Shown here: positions 27,215-35,476 of the stretch, piece after piece
Layout: every line of letters begins with the position of its first letter
Position numbering within the stretch: position 1 is the stretch's first letter
Assembly (NCBI GenBank): GCA_949545755.1
Contig: CATITK010000018.1
Location: 1-64,000, forward strand
From: Polaribacter sejongensis
GTDB taxonomy: Bacteria; Bacteroidota; Bacteroidia; Flavobacteriales; Flavobacteriaceae
Direction of reading: 5' to 3'
Length of the DNA: 64,000 nucleotides
The notes under the pieces: model-generated
Database searches by the model: none
What the model was told of the DNA's origin: nothing
Seen by the model: only the letters and a program-made list of their open reading frames with translations
Position numbers and translations under genes: made by a program

Positions 27215-27330
27215 TGTCAAGCTGAACTTGCTTCAGCTTCTCACTGTTTAAGTGATTTATATTATTTTAATTCTGTCTCCTCGACCGCAGTCGAGAGGTT
27301 AATTAGGTCTCGATTGCGCTCAACCTGACA
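27215..27330 (-). repeat. 116-bp MITE/REP-like repeat unit upstream of arsS
   Basis: The element begins TGTCAAGCTGAAC and ends with the near reverse complement of that (TGTCAGGTTGAGC read inward), giving imperfect 13-base terminal inverted repeats. Inside are two hairpins: AAGCTGAA/TTCAGCTT at 27219-27226 and 27232-27239, and CTCGAC/GTCGAG at 27280-27285 and 27290-27295. The half-sites resemble dispersed palindromes I recall from Flavobacteriaceae intergenic regions. It occupies most of the 150-base gap between arsS and the peroxidase gene. Confidence 0.6.
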
Positions 27331-27359
27331 AAATAGTTTTGTATTTAGTTTTGTGATTT

Positions 27360-27695
27360 TTAGCCGTCAAGTTTATTCACTTTATTCATCATTTGAACAC
27401 TATGAACTAAAGTTGCACCACTTTTAATGGCAGCGCCAACATGAACAGCTTCCATCATTTCTTCTTTCGTTACTCCACGTTGTAAACCATCTTTTGTGTA
27501 GGCATCTATACAGTAAGGACATTGCTCTGTATGTGCTACCGCCAGAGCAATTAATGACTTTTCGCGAGCAGTTAATGCTCCTTCTTCAAATACTTTTCCA
27601 TAATAGTCAAAAAACTTATTTCCAAGTTCTTCGTTCCATTCTGTGATTTTACCAAATTTTCTTAAATCTGCAGCATTATAATACGTTTTAGACAT
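27360..27695 (-). CDS. Arsenosugar-associated peroxidase-like protein (AhpD/CMD fold)
   Basis: Small alpha-helical protein of 111 residues with the AhpD-type redox motif EQCPYCIDAYT (Cys59, Cys62), preceded by ALAVAHTEQ with His55 and followed by a second helix with AVHVGAAIKSGA. This is the carboxymuconolactone decarboxylase/alkylhydroperoxidase D fold, and the short length matches the arsenosugar-associated peroxidase-like family (TIGR04169, from recall). It may repair or reduce arsenical intermediates. It precedes arsS across the repeat element and follows the DUF547 gene by 36 bases. Confidence 0.87.
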   Translation of the reverse strand: MSKTYYNAADLRKFGKITEWNEELGNKFFDYYGKVFEEGALTAREKSLIALAVAHTEQCPYCIDAYTKDGLQRGVTKEEMMEAVHVGAAIKSGATLVHSVQMMNKVNKLDG

Positions 27696-27731
27696 TATTT
27701 TTGTTTTATTTCTGATTAAAAAAGAAAGGTA

Positions 27732-28442
27732 CTATTTTCCATTTAAAGTCCAATTATATTTTAGAAAACTAATTTTTGCTTCTGGACTAATTTCAGTCTC
27801 TGAATATTTATTTAAAAAGGCAATAAGAGAACCGTCTTTAGTAAAGTCACTTTTAAACCAATCAAAAATCGAAGAAATTTGAATTTTCTTTTTTGCTAGT
27901 TTGTTTCTTGATGTATCGTTGATAAAATCTTTCATTAAACGCGTTAACTCAGCGTCTATATTTTTTTCAGTAAAAGCAATATTTGAGATTTTAGGACAAG
28001 ACCCTGAAGCACAATTTACACCAACATGAATTTTTGGATCAAATAAATTTTTGCGTAAAATTTTGTGCTCAATATGATTTAAAGTATAGTTTTTACCGCC
28101 AATTTTAGCAAAAGGAATTTCCCAAGCATTTTTTCCTTTTTGGTTGATATTCATAATACTTTTTAGTGGGTAATTTTCCAAAATTATTTTGATAGTATAT
28201 GCGTTATACCCATTAATCCAAAAGGCCTTTTGTTTGTCTTTTGACCAAGAATTTGTTGGAGACGTTTCTTCTAAATAAGAAATATAACGATCTAATTTAC
28301 CTTCATCATTTTTAAAAGATTTATAATCTACAATTCCATTTTTGCTAACATGCTTTTGTAATAAATCATTGAAAATAGATGTTTGTGCTTGCACTTGAGA
28401 AAAAGTAAAAACCGAAATAAGTAGTACTATTATTTTTTTCAT
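27732..28442 (-). CDS. DUF547 family secreted protein
   Basis: Protein of 236 residues with a signal peptide (MKKIIVLLISVFTFSQVQA) and the DUF547 pattern: FWINGYNAYTIKIILENY near residue 70, IEHKILRKNLFDPKIHVGVNC near 118 and CASGSCPKI. The domain is papain-like in some predictions and its reaction is unknown. Members of this family are commonly annotated in arsenosugar loci. It heads the minus-strand ars gene run. Confidence 0.85.
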   Translation of the reverse strand: MKKIIVLLISVFTFSQVQAQTSIFNDLLQKHVSKNGIVDYKSFKNDEGKLDRYISYLEETSPTNSWSKDKQKAFWINGYNAYTIKIILENYPLKSIMNINQKGKNAWEIPFAKIGGKNYTLNHIEHKILRKNLFDPKIHVGVNCASGSCPKISNIAFTEKNIDAELTRLMKDFINDTSRNKLAKKKIQISSIFDWFKSDFTKDGSLIAFLNKYSETEISPEAKISFLKYNWTLNGK

Positions 28443-28499
28443 TTTAATGTTTTTTTTCTATTTTTTTAGACGAACAATTTTAGCGTTAATTACAAAAAA

Positions 28500-29186
28500 T
28501 TACGCCAAAATTTCTTCATCAATTTTTAGGTTGAATTTTTTTCTAAATAGAAAAACAATTCCATATAAAATAGGAGTGTCTAAAGCGGCAATAATTACTT
28601 TAAAAAGAAAGCCGCTTATTAGTAAGCTAGTGAAAATATTCCAGGGTAAAATTTTAAATGAGCACAATAAAAAAACGATTGTAAAAGTGTCTATAAACTG
28701 TGAAGCAAAAGTGGAAAAATTATTACGCAGCCATAAATGTTTTCCTTTTGTGCGTTTTTTCCAGAAATGAAAAATTCTAATGTCTACAAGCTGCGCAAAT
28801 AAATACGCCAACATAGAAGCAAAAACAGCCAAAGGTGACAATCCAAAAACTTGATGAAATACCGTATCATCGATTGGTGAACTCCCTATTGCGGGTGCAA
28901 AATCTGCAATTAGAATAATTAACGTTGAAAAAAACGAAGCGAATATTCCTGCAATAACAACTTGGTTTGCTTTTTTCTTTCCGTAGATTTCTGATAAGAT
29001 ATCCGTAATTAGAAAAGTAATTGGGTAGGGTAAAATTCCTACAGAGACTTCAAAACGATACACACCAAAAGGTTCCCAATAAAAGAATTTTTGAAAAATT
29101 AAGTTAGAAACTACCAATGAAGCAATGAATAAAGCAGCAAGAATAAGGTAGATACTATTTGCTAATTGTTTGTCTTTAATAGTCAT
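28500..29186 (-). CDS. Queuosine precursor transporter (YhhQ/VUT family)
   Basis: Protein of 228 residues with about six hydrophobic helices. Conserved segments are LIFQKFFYWEPFGV, PYPITFLITDILSEIYGKKKA near 53 and a C-terminal helix with FLFKVIIAALDTPILYGI. This is the VUT/YhhQ family that imports queuosine precursors (preQ0/preQ1). Upstream is the ompA terminator. Its stop lies 57 bases from the DUF547 start on the same strand, so it may still be in that transcript. Confidence 0.85.
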   Translation of the reverse strand: MTIKDKQLANSIYLILAALFIASLVVSNLIFQKFFYWEPFGVYRFEVSVGILPYPITFLITDILSEIYGKKKANQVVIAGIFASFFSTLIILIADFAPAIGSSPIDDTVFHQVFGLSPLAVFASMLAYLFAQLVDIRIFHFWKKRTKGKHLWLRNNFSTFASQFIDTFTIVFLLCSFKILPWNIFTSLLISGFLFKVIIAALDTPILYGIVFLFRKKFNLKIDEEILA

Positions 29187-29326
29187 AAAGCTAAGTTACT
29201 AAATATTTTTGCAAATTTTCACATAGAAATTACTCTCGGGTAAATTACCAAAAAACACAAAGTACTCTTACCTTCTGATTTAATTAAGAATGTTTCCTGA
29301 TTTTAATTGTTAAGTTTGGCATAAAA

Positions 29327-29353
29327 AAAACCACTCAAAAATAGAGTGGTTTT
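29327..29353 (-). terminator. Terminator after the OmpA-family gene
   Basis: AAAACCACTC at 29327-29336 pairs with GAGTGGTTTT at 29344-29353 around a 7-base loop. On the minus strand the stem is followed by a T run, so it terminates the ompA transcript. Confidence 0.8.
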
Positions 29354-29373
29354 ATGATTGCATTTTATAAGAA

Positions 29374-30222
29374 TTACTTACTAGTATCTTGCTCTAACAA
29401 TTCAAAGAATTGATTTAATTTAGGCATAATAATAATTTTTGTTCTTCTGTTTATTGCTCTGTTTCCAGGTGTGTCATTATCAACCAAAGGTACATATTGA
29501 CTTCTTGCAGCAGCAATTAAACGTTGTGGCTTTACACCAAATTTATATTGTAAAATTCGAGTAATAGAAGTAGCTCTTAGAGCAGATAGATCCCAGTTGT
29601 CTTGAATTATAGTTCTTTTGATTGGAGTTGTATCTGTATGTCCTTCAATCATAACTTCCATTTGTGGTTGGTCATTTATAACTTTAGCAATTTTCTCTAA
29701 AACGGTGTAAGCCCCCTTTGTTACATTATAACTCCCACTTTTAAATAATAGTTTGTCTGAAATAGAAATGAAAACAACCGTTTTTTCAACATTAACTTCA
29801 ATGTCTTTGTCTTGAATTCCATCGGTTAAGTTTTGAGTCAAATGATATTTTATAGCAAGGTTTAATGAATCTTTTTGAGTCATTGCATCTCTTACACCAT
29901 TAATATATTTATCTTTTTCACTTAATTGTATAATTACATTTTTAATGTTATCAGAAGAAGACTGTGTTAATACTGTTAAATTTTCAACCTGTTTTAAAGC
30001 GGTTTTTTTATCTTCTTTTAAAGCTTTAACTTGCTCTGTTAGAGAAAAAGATTTTATATCTTCTCTTTCTTTTTCAATAATACACTTCTGTAAAGTGGCC
30101 TTTACATTTACCAATTCTTTTTTAGCTTGATTGTGTTTTGTTTGTAAGTCAACAAATTCTTTTTTTGCAACACAAGAACTTACTAAAATAGTAGTTAATA
30201 ATAAGATTGATATTTTTTTCAT
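29374..30222 (-). CDS. OmpA-family peptidoglycan-associated lipoprotein
   Basis: Protein of 282 residues with a lipoprotein leader (ISILLLTTILVSSC, lipid Cys18), a central coiled coil (about 25-105) and a C-terminal OmpA domain: LLFKSGSYNVTKGAY near 155, MIEGHTDTTPI near 190, NWDLSALRATSITRIL near 210 and GNRAINRRTKIIIMP near 250. The ATG at 30222 is used because an in-frame ATG eight codons earlier would disturb the leader. The OmpA domain binds peptidoglycan. Confidence 0.9.
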   Translation of the reverse strand: MKKISILLLTTILVSSCVAKKEFVDLQTKHNQAKKELVNVKATLQKCIIEKEREDIKSFSLTEQVKALKEDKKTALKQVENLTVLTQSSSDNIKNVIIQLSEKDKYINGVRDAMTQKDSLNLAIKYHLTQNLTDGIQDKDIEVNVEKTVVFISISDKLLFKSGSYNVTKGAYTVLEKIAKVINDQPQMEVMIEGHTDTTPIKRTIIQDNWDLSALRATSITRILQYKFGVKPQRLIAAARSQYVPLVDNDTPGNRAINRRTKIIIMPKLNQFFELLEQDTSK

Positions 30223-30247
30223 GGATTCGAAGATTACGTTTATCAAA

Positions 30248-30255
30248 CAAATTTA
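30248..30255 (-). promoter_or_regulatory. -7 element (TAAATTTG) before the OmpA gene
   Basis: TAAATTTG on the minus strand lies 25 bases before the ATG at 30222. A TTTG occurs upstream, but at about 14 bases, shorter than the usual -33 spacing. Confidence 0.4.
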
Positions 30256-30311
30256 ATAAAATGTATTTACAAATACTCTATTTAATGGTATTTTATGAAA
30301 ATTTTATGTAT

Positions 30312-30319
30312 TACTTTTG
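30312..30319 (+). promoter_or_regulatory. -7 element (TACTTTTG) before apbE
   Basis: TACTTTTG matches TAnnTTTG and ends 18 bases before the apbE ATG. The upstream gene is divergent, so a promoter is required in this gap. Confidence 0.5.
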
Positions 30320-30337
30320 AAATTAGATTCTGAATTT

Positions 30338-31330
30338 ATGAAGTCTCAAAAAAATCTTGTTTTTATTACGGTTTTACTATTTTTTCTTTCTTGTATTAAA
30401 GAAGAAAAAGCAAAAGATTTTATTTTACAAGGACATGTTTTTGGTACGACCTATAAAATAGTGTATTTAAATGCATCTAAAAATTATCAAAAATCGATTG
30501 ATAGTTTATTCCTCTTAATGAATAAATCTTTGTCAACCTATATTCCTACTTCGGATATTTCAAAAATTAACAAAGGAGATACGACGATAGTTGTAGATGA
30601 CTTATTTTTAGAAGTTTTTAAAAAATCAAAAAAAATTCATAAAGAAACCAATGGTTATTTTGATCCAACTGTTGGTAATCTAGTAAATGTATGGGGATTT
30701 GGACCGCAAAGAGGAAAGAAAAATTTAACACAAGAAGCGTTGAAAGCACAAATGCAATTTGTATCCTTGGATAAGGTAACTATTCTTGATAGAAAAGTTT
30801 ATAAGAAATACGAAGAAATTTATTTAGATTTTAATGCGATTGCAAAAGGATTTGGAATAGATATTGTCGCACGCTTTTTAGAACGTAAAAAAATAAAGAA
30901 TTATCTGATTGAAGTTGGAGGGGAGATTCGTGCGAAAGGTAAGAAAGCAAATAATATTTCTTGGGCTATTCAGTTAGTAGATCCGATTCATAAGGACGGT
31001 TCTAAGGGATTTAAGATAATAAATTTATCTGATAAATCGATGGCCACCTCTGGTAATTATAGAAAGTTTAGAGTAGCTGAAAATGGACAGAAATTTGTGC
31101 ATACGATTAATCCCAAAACAGGTTTTGCAAAAGAGAGTAATCTATTAAGTGCTTCTGTAATAGCTGATTTAGATTGTGCAGACGTAGATGCTTATGCAAC
31201 TGCTTTTATGGCGATGGGTTATGAGAAATCAAAAAAATTCTTAGAAAAACATAAAAATTTGGATGGTATTTTATTGTTTGTTGATGAAAATGGTCGTTTA
31301 AAAGAATACAAAACAAGAGATTTTAAGTAG
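30338..31330 (+). CDS. apbE: FAD:protein FMN transferase (ApbE)
   Basis: Protein of 330 residues counted from ATG 30338, with a lipoprotein leader (LVFITVLLFFLSC). ApbE motifs follow: FDPTVGNLVNVWGFG, DFNAIAKGFGIDIVARFLE near 168 and GGEIRAKGKK near 200, then TINPKTGF near 258 and CADVDAYATAFMAMG. It attaches FMN to Thr residues of membrane redox proteins such as NqrB/NqrC or RnfG. An in-frame TTG seven codons upstream is not needed. The partner flavoproteins are not in the window. Confidence 0.9.
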   Translation: MKSQKNLVFITVLLFFLSCIKEEKAKDFILQGHVFGTTYKIVYLNASKNYQKSIDSLFLLMNKSLSTYIPTSDISKINKGDTTIVVDDLFLEVFKKSKKIHKETNGYFDPTVGNLVNVWGFGPQRGKKNLTQEALKAQMQFVSLDKVTILDRKVYKKYEEIYLDFNAIAKGFGIDIVARFLERKKIKNYLIEVGGEIRAKGKKANNISWAIQLVDPIHKDGSKGFKIINLSDKSMATSGNYRKFRVAENGQKFVHTINPKTGFAKESNLLSASVIADLDCADVDAYATAFMAMGYEKSKKFLEKHKNLDGILLFVDENGRLKEYKTRDFK

Positions 31331-31477
31331 GGTATTTTAGGCAACATTAATTCTACTTTTAATATTTTTGGGAGTTCCAATGAATTCGCTAATTCCATTG
31401 AAAAAAAATCTAAATAACCTAGTTAGACAAAAATTAAATAAATATTTAAAAGTGCTGTTGGTAGATGCTTTAGCAGA

Positions 31478-32263
31478 TTATTTCTTATAGCAAACAGGCA
31501 AAATTTCATGCTGCATTAAGCAAAATTCGATGCATTTTTCTGAACTAATATTTTTTGTGTAATCAATCTCATCGACCTTAAAGCCAACGGAGCGAAGCTT
31601 ATCAAAATAATCTCTACCATAAATTCGTACATGGTCATACTGCCCAAATATTTTAGCCCGCTCTTTTCTGTCTGTAATCGTGTCATCTTCAAAAGTTTTT
31701 TCTCTAGAAATGTCTTGAGGTATTTGAAAAATCCCCATTCCTTTTGGCTTTAAAATACGATATAGTTCTTGCATCGCTTTTGTGTCATCTGTAATGTGTT
31801 CTAATACATGGTTACAAAAAACAACATCAAATGAATTTTCTTTAAAAGGTAAATTGCAAATATCAGCTTTAATGTCTGCAATTGGAGATTCTAAATCTGA
31901 AGTAATGTAATCTAAATTTTTTTGCTTTCTAAAAATTTCTAAAAAACATTGTTCCGGAGCAATATGTAACGTTTTTATTTTTTTTTGTGATGTAAAAAAA
32001 TCAGTATCATCTCTTAAAAAAAGCCACATTAATCGATGTCTCTCCAGGGATAGGGTAGAAGGTGAAAGTGCATTTTCTCTTTGTATCCCATATCCATAAG
32101 GTAAAAATTTACGAAAACTTTTTCCATCTATAGGGTCTGTAAATTTATCTCCTTTTAGAAAAAAAGCAATGATGGGCCTTACAAGATAACTAACTCTTAT
32201 TAACCAAGGTCTTGGTATTGTATTTAATATGGATTTGAATATTTTGTCTGACACAGGTTTCAC
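31478..32263 (-). CDS. SAM-dependent methyltransferase (class I)
   Basis: Protein of 261 residues. The methyltransferase core holds HIAPEQCFLEIF near 97 (degenerate motif I), SDLESPIADIKADICNLPF near 117 and FDVVFCNHVLEHI near 141, with RILKPKG near 162. The substrate is unknown. It ends convergently a few bases from a short open frame beyond apbE. An AT-rich gap and a gene remnant separate it from map. Confidence 0.8.
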   Translation of the reverse strand: MKPVSDKIFKSILNTIPRPWLIRVSYLVRPIIAFFLKGDKFTDPIDGKSFRKFLPYGYGIQRENALSPSTLSLERHRLMWLFLRDDTDFFTSQKKIKTLHIAPEQCFLEIFRKQKNLDYITSDLESPIADIKADICNLPFKENSFDVVFCNHVLEHITDDTKAMQELYRILKPKGMGIFQIPQDISREKTFEDDTITDRKERAKIFGQYDHVRIYGRDYFDKLRSVGFKVDEIDYTKNISSEKCIEFCLMQHEILPVCYKK

Positions 32264-32419
32264 ATATAATAGTTAATTCTTACAAAGGATTTATACTTTT
32301 TGAGTGAATATGTATTTATATAAAATTACTCTTTTATTTTTTAATTTATCTTCACCAAAGTAAATTTTTAAATCAACTAATTAATTTAATATTGATTTTA
32401 CAAATGAAGAAGTTAAATA

Positions 32420-32551
32420 CTATTTAGCTTTTATTTCTAATACAATTTTATCACCTATTATAAAATCTAATCGATATTCATGGGCAAGAATATTTCCGTA
32501 TAATTTTAACATTCTATCAATGATGATATGTGAAACCTTTGTTAAAATAAC
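32420..32551 (-). pseudogene. C-terminal remnant of a GxxExxY PD-(D/E)xK protein
   Basis: Immediately after the map stop codon, in the same reading frame, 43 codons without a stop end in LAHEYRLDFIIGDKIVLEIKAK. The D, then E-x-K spacing and the flanking residues match the C-terminal nuclease-like core of GxxExxY proteins. The N-terminal half with its GxxExxY motif is gone and no start codon suits it, so it is a remnant and not a gene. Confidence 0.65.
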
Positions 32552-33355
32552 TTATTGTCTAAATTCATCTTCTTCATCAGTAACAATTCCTAATGCTTCA
32601 TGTACATATTTAAAAGTAGAAAGTAATTCTGGTTTTCCATTAACAATCGCAACATCATGCTCAAAATGAGCAGAAGGTTTGTTGTCTAAAGTCGTAATTG
32701 TCCAACCATCACTATGTTGTCTAATTTTATAAGTACCTAAATTAGTCATAGGTTCTATGGCAACAACCATTCCTTCAGCAAATTTCTTTCCTCTTCCTCT
32801 TTTTCCGTAATTTGGCATTTCTGGATCTTCATGCATTTCTCTTCCTAATCCGTGACCTACGAGTTCTCTTACAACTCCATACCCATGATCTTCCGTGAAT
32901 TTTTGAATAGCAAAACCAACATCGCCAACTCTATTTCCTGCTTTAAATTCACGAATACCAATATATAAACTTTGTCTAGTTACCTCTAGAAGTCTTTTAG
33001 TTTCTGGGGAAATTTCTCCAACAGCAAATGTATAGGCATGGTCTCCATAAAAACCATTCTTTTTTGAACCACAATCTATAGAAATAATATCGCCTTCAAG
33101 TAATGGTTTGTTATTTGGAATGCCATGCACAACCTGATCATTAGGACTCACACAAAGCGTATTTGGGAAATCATATAATCCTAAAAAACCAGGAATTGCA
33201 CCCTCGGATCTTATAAAGTCTTCGGCAAGTTTGTCTAAATATAAAGTGGAAACACCCGGTTTTACTTCTTTAGCAAGCATGCCTAATGTTTTGGAAACTA
33301 TTAACGCACTTTCGCGCATAATTTCTATTTCTTCTTTGGTTTTTATCTTAATCAT
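32552..33355 (-). CDS. map: Type I methionine aminopeptidase
   Basis: Protein of 267 residues with the five metal ligands of the family: VHGIP (His79), ISIDCGSKKNGFYGDHAYTF (two Asp near 96 and 107), GHGLGREMHEDP (His near 170) and the two Glu, in VAIEPM near 204 and the FEHDVAI segment near 236. It removes the initiator Met. The short N terminus without zinc-finger extension is the simple bacterial type. Confidence 0.95.
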   Translation of the reverse strand: MIKIKTKEEIEIMRESALIVSKTLGMLAKEVKPGVSTLYLDKLAEDFIRSEGAIPGFLGLYDFPNTLCVSPNDQVVHGIPNNKPLLEGDIISIDCGSKKNGFYGDHAYTFAVGEISPETKRLLEVTRQSLYIGIREFKAGNRVGDVGFAIQKFTEDHGYGVVRELVGHGLGREMHEDPEMPNYGKRGRGKKFAEGMVVAIEPMTNLGTYKIRQHSDGWTITTLDNKPSAHFEHDVAIVNGKPELLSTFKYVHEALGIVTDEEDEFRQ

Positions 33356-33375
33356 ATTAAAAATATATTGAACTG

Positions 33376-33383
33376 CAAAGTTA
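33376..33383 (-). promoter_or_regulatory. -7 element (TAACTTTG) before map
   Basis: TAACTTTG on the minus strand fits TAnnTTTG and lies 20 bases before the map ATG. No TTG at the expected -33 spacing. Confidence 0.45.
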
Positions 33384-33389
33384 CTATAT

Positions 33390-33413
33390 TTCTTAAGAAA
33401 TGCTTCTTAAGAA
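33390..33413. repeat. Two tandem TTCTTAAGAA palindromes upstream of map
   Basis: The 10-base palindrome TTCTTAAGAA occurs at 33390-33399 and again at 33404-33413, center to center 14 bases apart, just upstream of the map -7 element. The position suits an operator, but no regulator is known for it. Confidence 0.4.
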
Positions 33414-33718
33414 AAAACAAAGAAGTAGCTTACTTACTTTTGTCATCTGAATACTTATAAGTATTTCCAGTAAGGACTTTAGTAAATCTTTTTCTATAAA
33501 TTTACGAGCGTATTCAGCATGTCTATCAATCTCTTTCTTTTATAGAAAAGAAAAGTAGGACTCTTATGGCATCAAAATCTTGTTCTAAATTAACAGGAGT
33601 TTTTTTAATATTGCCAACTTAATCAATTCAAAATTGATTAAGTTGAAATTTGCTTGTGTTAAGATTTTGTATAAGAGGGTGGGCTCTTTTGCTTCCCCCA
33701 TACTAAGTTCCTATAAAA

Positions 33719-35236
33719 TTAAAGCAAAGAATTTTGCGTCATTTCTTTTGGTTTTTCTACACCTATCAAATCTAAGATTGTAGGAGCAATATCACCTAAT
33801 ACACCATTTTTTATTGATTTTATCTCTTTGTCAATTAAAATGAAAGGTACTGGATTTGTGGTATGTGCTGTATTAGGAGAGCCATCAGGATTCATCATTG
33901 TTTCACAATTACCATGGTCAGCAATTAATAAGATGGAATATCCATTTTCTAAACCTGTTTCTATCACTGATTTTGCACATTCATCTACAGCTTCACATGC
34001 TTTTATTGCAGCATCCATCATTCCAGTATGCCCAACCATATCACCGTTTGCAAAGTTTAAACAAACAAAATCTGCTTCACCTTTTTCTAAATCCTCACAA
34101 AGTGCGTCTTTTAATTCATATGCAGACATTTCTGGTTTTAAATCGTATGTTGCTACTTTTGGTGAGTTTCTTAAAATACGAGATTCGCCTTCAAAAGGAG
34201 CTTCTTGTCCTCCTGAAAAGAAAAAAGTTACGTGCGGATATTTTTCTGTTTCAGCAATTCTAATCTGTTTTTTTCCTGCAGCAGATAAAACTTCTCCTAG
34301 GGTGTTTTTAATATTATTCGTACTATAAATAGTATTTATTCCTGTGAAAGAGGCATCATATAAAGTCATCGTTGTAAAGTACAAGTCTAATTTTTTCATA
34401 TCGAATTCTGGAAAATCATTTTGCGATAATGCATTGGTTAATTCCCTTCCTCTGTCCGTTCTATAGTTAAAGAAAATAATTGCGTCCCCCTCTTTTATTT
34501 GTGTTTTTGGTGATCCATCTTTATGGGTTATAATAATTGGTTTGTGAAATTCATCCGTTAAATTATTGTCATAATTTTTATTGATTGTAGCTAAAATATC
34601 GGTGGTTTTTTCACCAATTGCATTGACAATTCCATCATAAGCTATTTTAACACGCTCCCATCTGTTATCTCTATCCATTGCATAATAACGCCCAGTAACA
34701 GAAGCCAATTCGCCTGTACTTTCTTTCATGTATTCCTGAACTTCGTTGATGAAATAGGTTCCAGATTTTGGATCACAATCACGACCATCTGTAAATGCAT
34801 GTAAAAAGACATTATCAACTTCATTCTCTTTTGCCACATCTAATATTCCTTTTAAATGTTCAATGTGAGCATGAATTCCTCCATTTGAGACCAACCCCAA
34901 TAGATGAACATTTTTGTTGTTTTCCTTGGCATATTTGAAAGTGTCTAATAAGACTTTTTCTTTGCCTAAAGTTTTTTCTTTAACCGCTTTATTGATACGC
35001 GCTAAGTTTTGATAAACAATCCTACCAGCACCTAAATTCATGTGACCAACTTCAGAATTTCCCATTTGCCCTTCTGGTAAACCTACATGTTCTCCGTCTG
35101 TTCTTAATTCTGCATTAGGATATCTATCATACAAACCATTAATATATGGCGTTTTTGCGTTGTAAATAGCGGATACTTTTGGGTCTTGTGTAATTCCCCA
35201 ACCATCCAAAATCATCAATATAACTTTCTTATTCAT
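33719..35236 (-). CDS. gpmI: 2,3-bisphosphoglycerate-independent phosphoglycerate mutase
   Basis: Protein of 505 residues with the alkaline-phosphatase-superfamily metal sites: MILDGWG near 7, GNSEVGHMNLGAGR near 59 (nucleophile Ser), GRDCDPKSGTYF near 150, RTDRGRE near 256 and DHGNCE near 442. It interconverts 3- and 2-phosphoglycerate in glycolysis. Length is standard. It stands alone, with an AT-rich 240-base gap upstream where I see nothing. Confidence 0.95.
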   Translation of the reverse strand: MNKKVILMILDGWGITQDPKVSAIYNAKTPYINGLYDRYPNAELRTDGEHVGLPEGQMGNSEVGHMNLGAGRIVYQNLARINKAVKEKTLGKEKVLLDTFKYAKENNKNVHLLGLVSNGGIHAHIEHLKGILDVAKENEVDNVFLHAFTDGRDCDPKSGTYFINEVQEYMKESTGELASVTGRYYAMDRDNRWERVKIAYDGIVNAIGEKTTDILATINKNYDNNLTDEFHKPIIITHKDGSPKTQIKEGDAIIFFNYRTDRGRELTNALSQNDFPEFDMKKLDLYFTTMTLYDASFTGINTIYSTNNIKNTLGEVLSAAGKKQIRIAETEKYPHVTFFFSGGQEAPFEGESRILRNSPKVATYDLKPEMSAYELKDALCEDLEKGEADFVCLNFANGDMVGHTGMMDAAIKACEAVDECAKSVIETGLENGYSILLIADHGNCETMMNPDGSPNTAHTTNPVPFILIDKEIKSIKNGVLGDIAPTILDLIGVEKPKEMTQNSLL

Positions 35237-35476
35237 TGTCTCTAAAATTGAACAGTAAAAATAAGAAATATTTTGGTTTTTTAATTTTTTTTTTCACGAA
35301 ACCGATAGCGTGAAATTAAAAATGTATTTCGCTTTTAAAAAGGTAAAAAAAAGGTTGTTTTAAAAAAAAACATAAAAACCAAATGAGTTTTTTAGGAGGG
35401 TAATTCCTTTTCTATAGATATTGATATTAGAAAGGACCTACAAAAATAATCAAATCTCGGACGGTTAAGGTTGGTG

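Larger units (their letters stand above)
33356..33718. other. 363-base gap between gpmI and map
   Basis: It holds the map -7 element and a pair of palindromes near 33390-33413. On the minus strand between about 33425 and 33525 an open stretch reads like protein (EIDRHAEYARKFIEKDLLKS) but has a stop just upstream and no start, so it is not called as a gene. Nothing else is recognised. Confidence 0.5.

Noticed and set aside
31380-31490. A 36-residue plus-strand frame after apbE, starting ATG and ending in LVDALADYFL
   Set aside because: Too short, overlaps the end of the convergent methyltransferase, and matches no family I know.
33425-33530. Minus-strand text EIDRHAEYARKFIEKDLLKS in the map-gpmI gap
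   Set aside because: A stop lies just upstream and no start is available; not recognised as a family.
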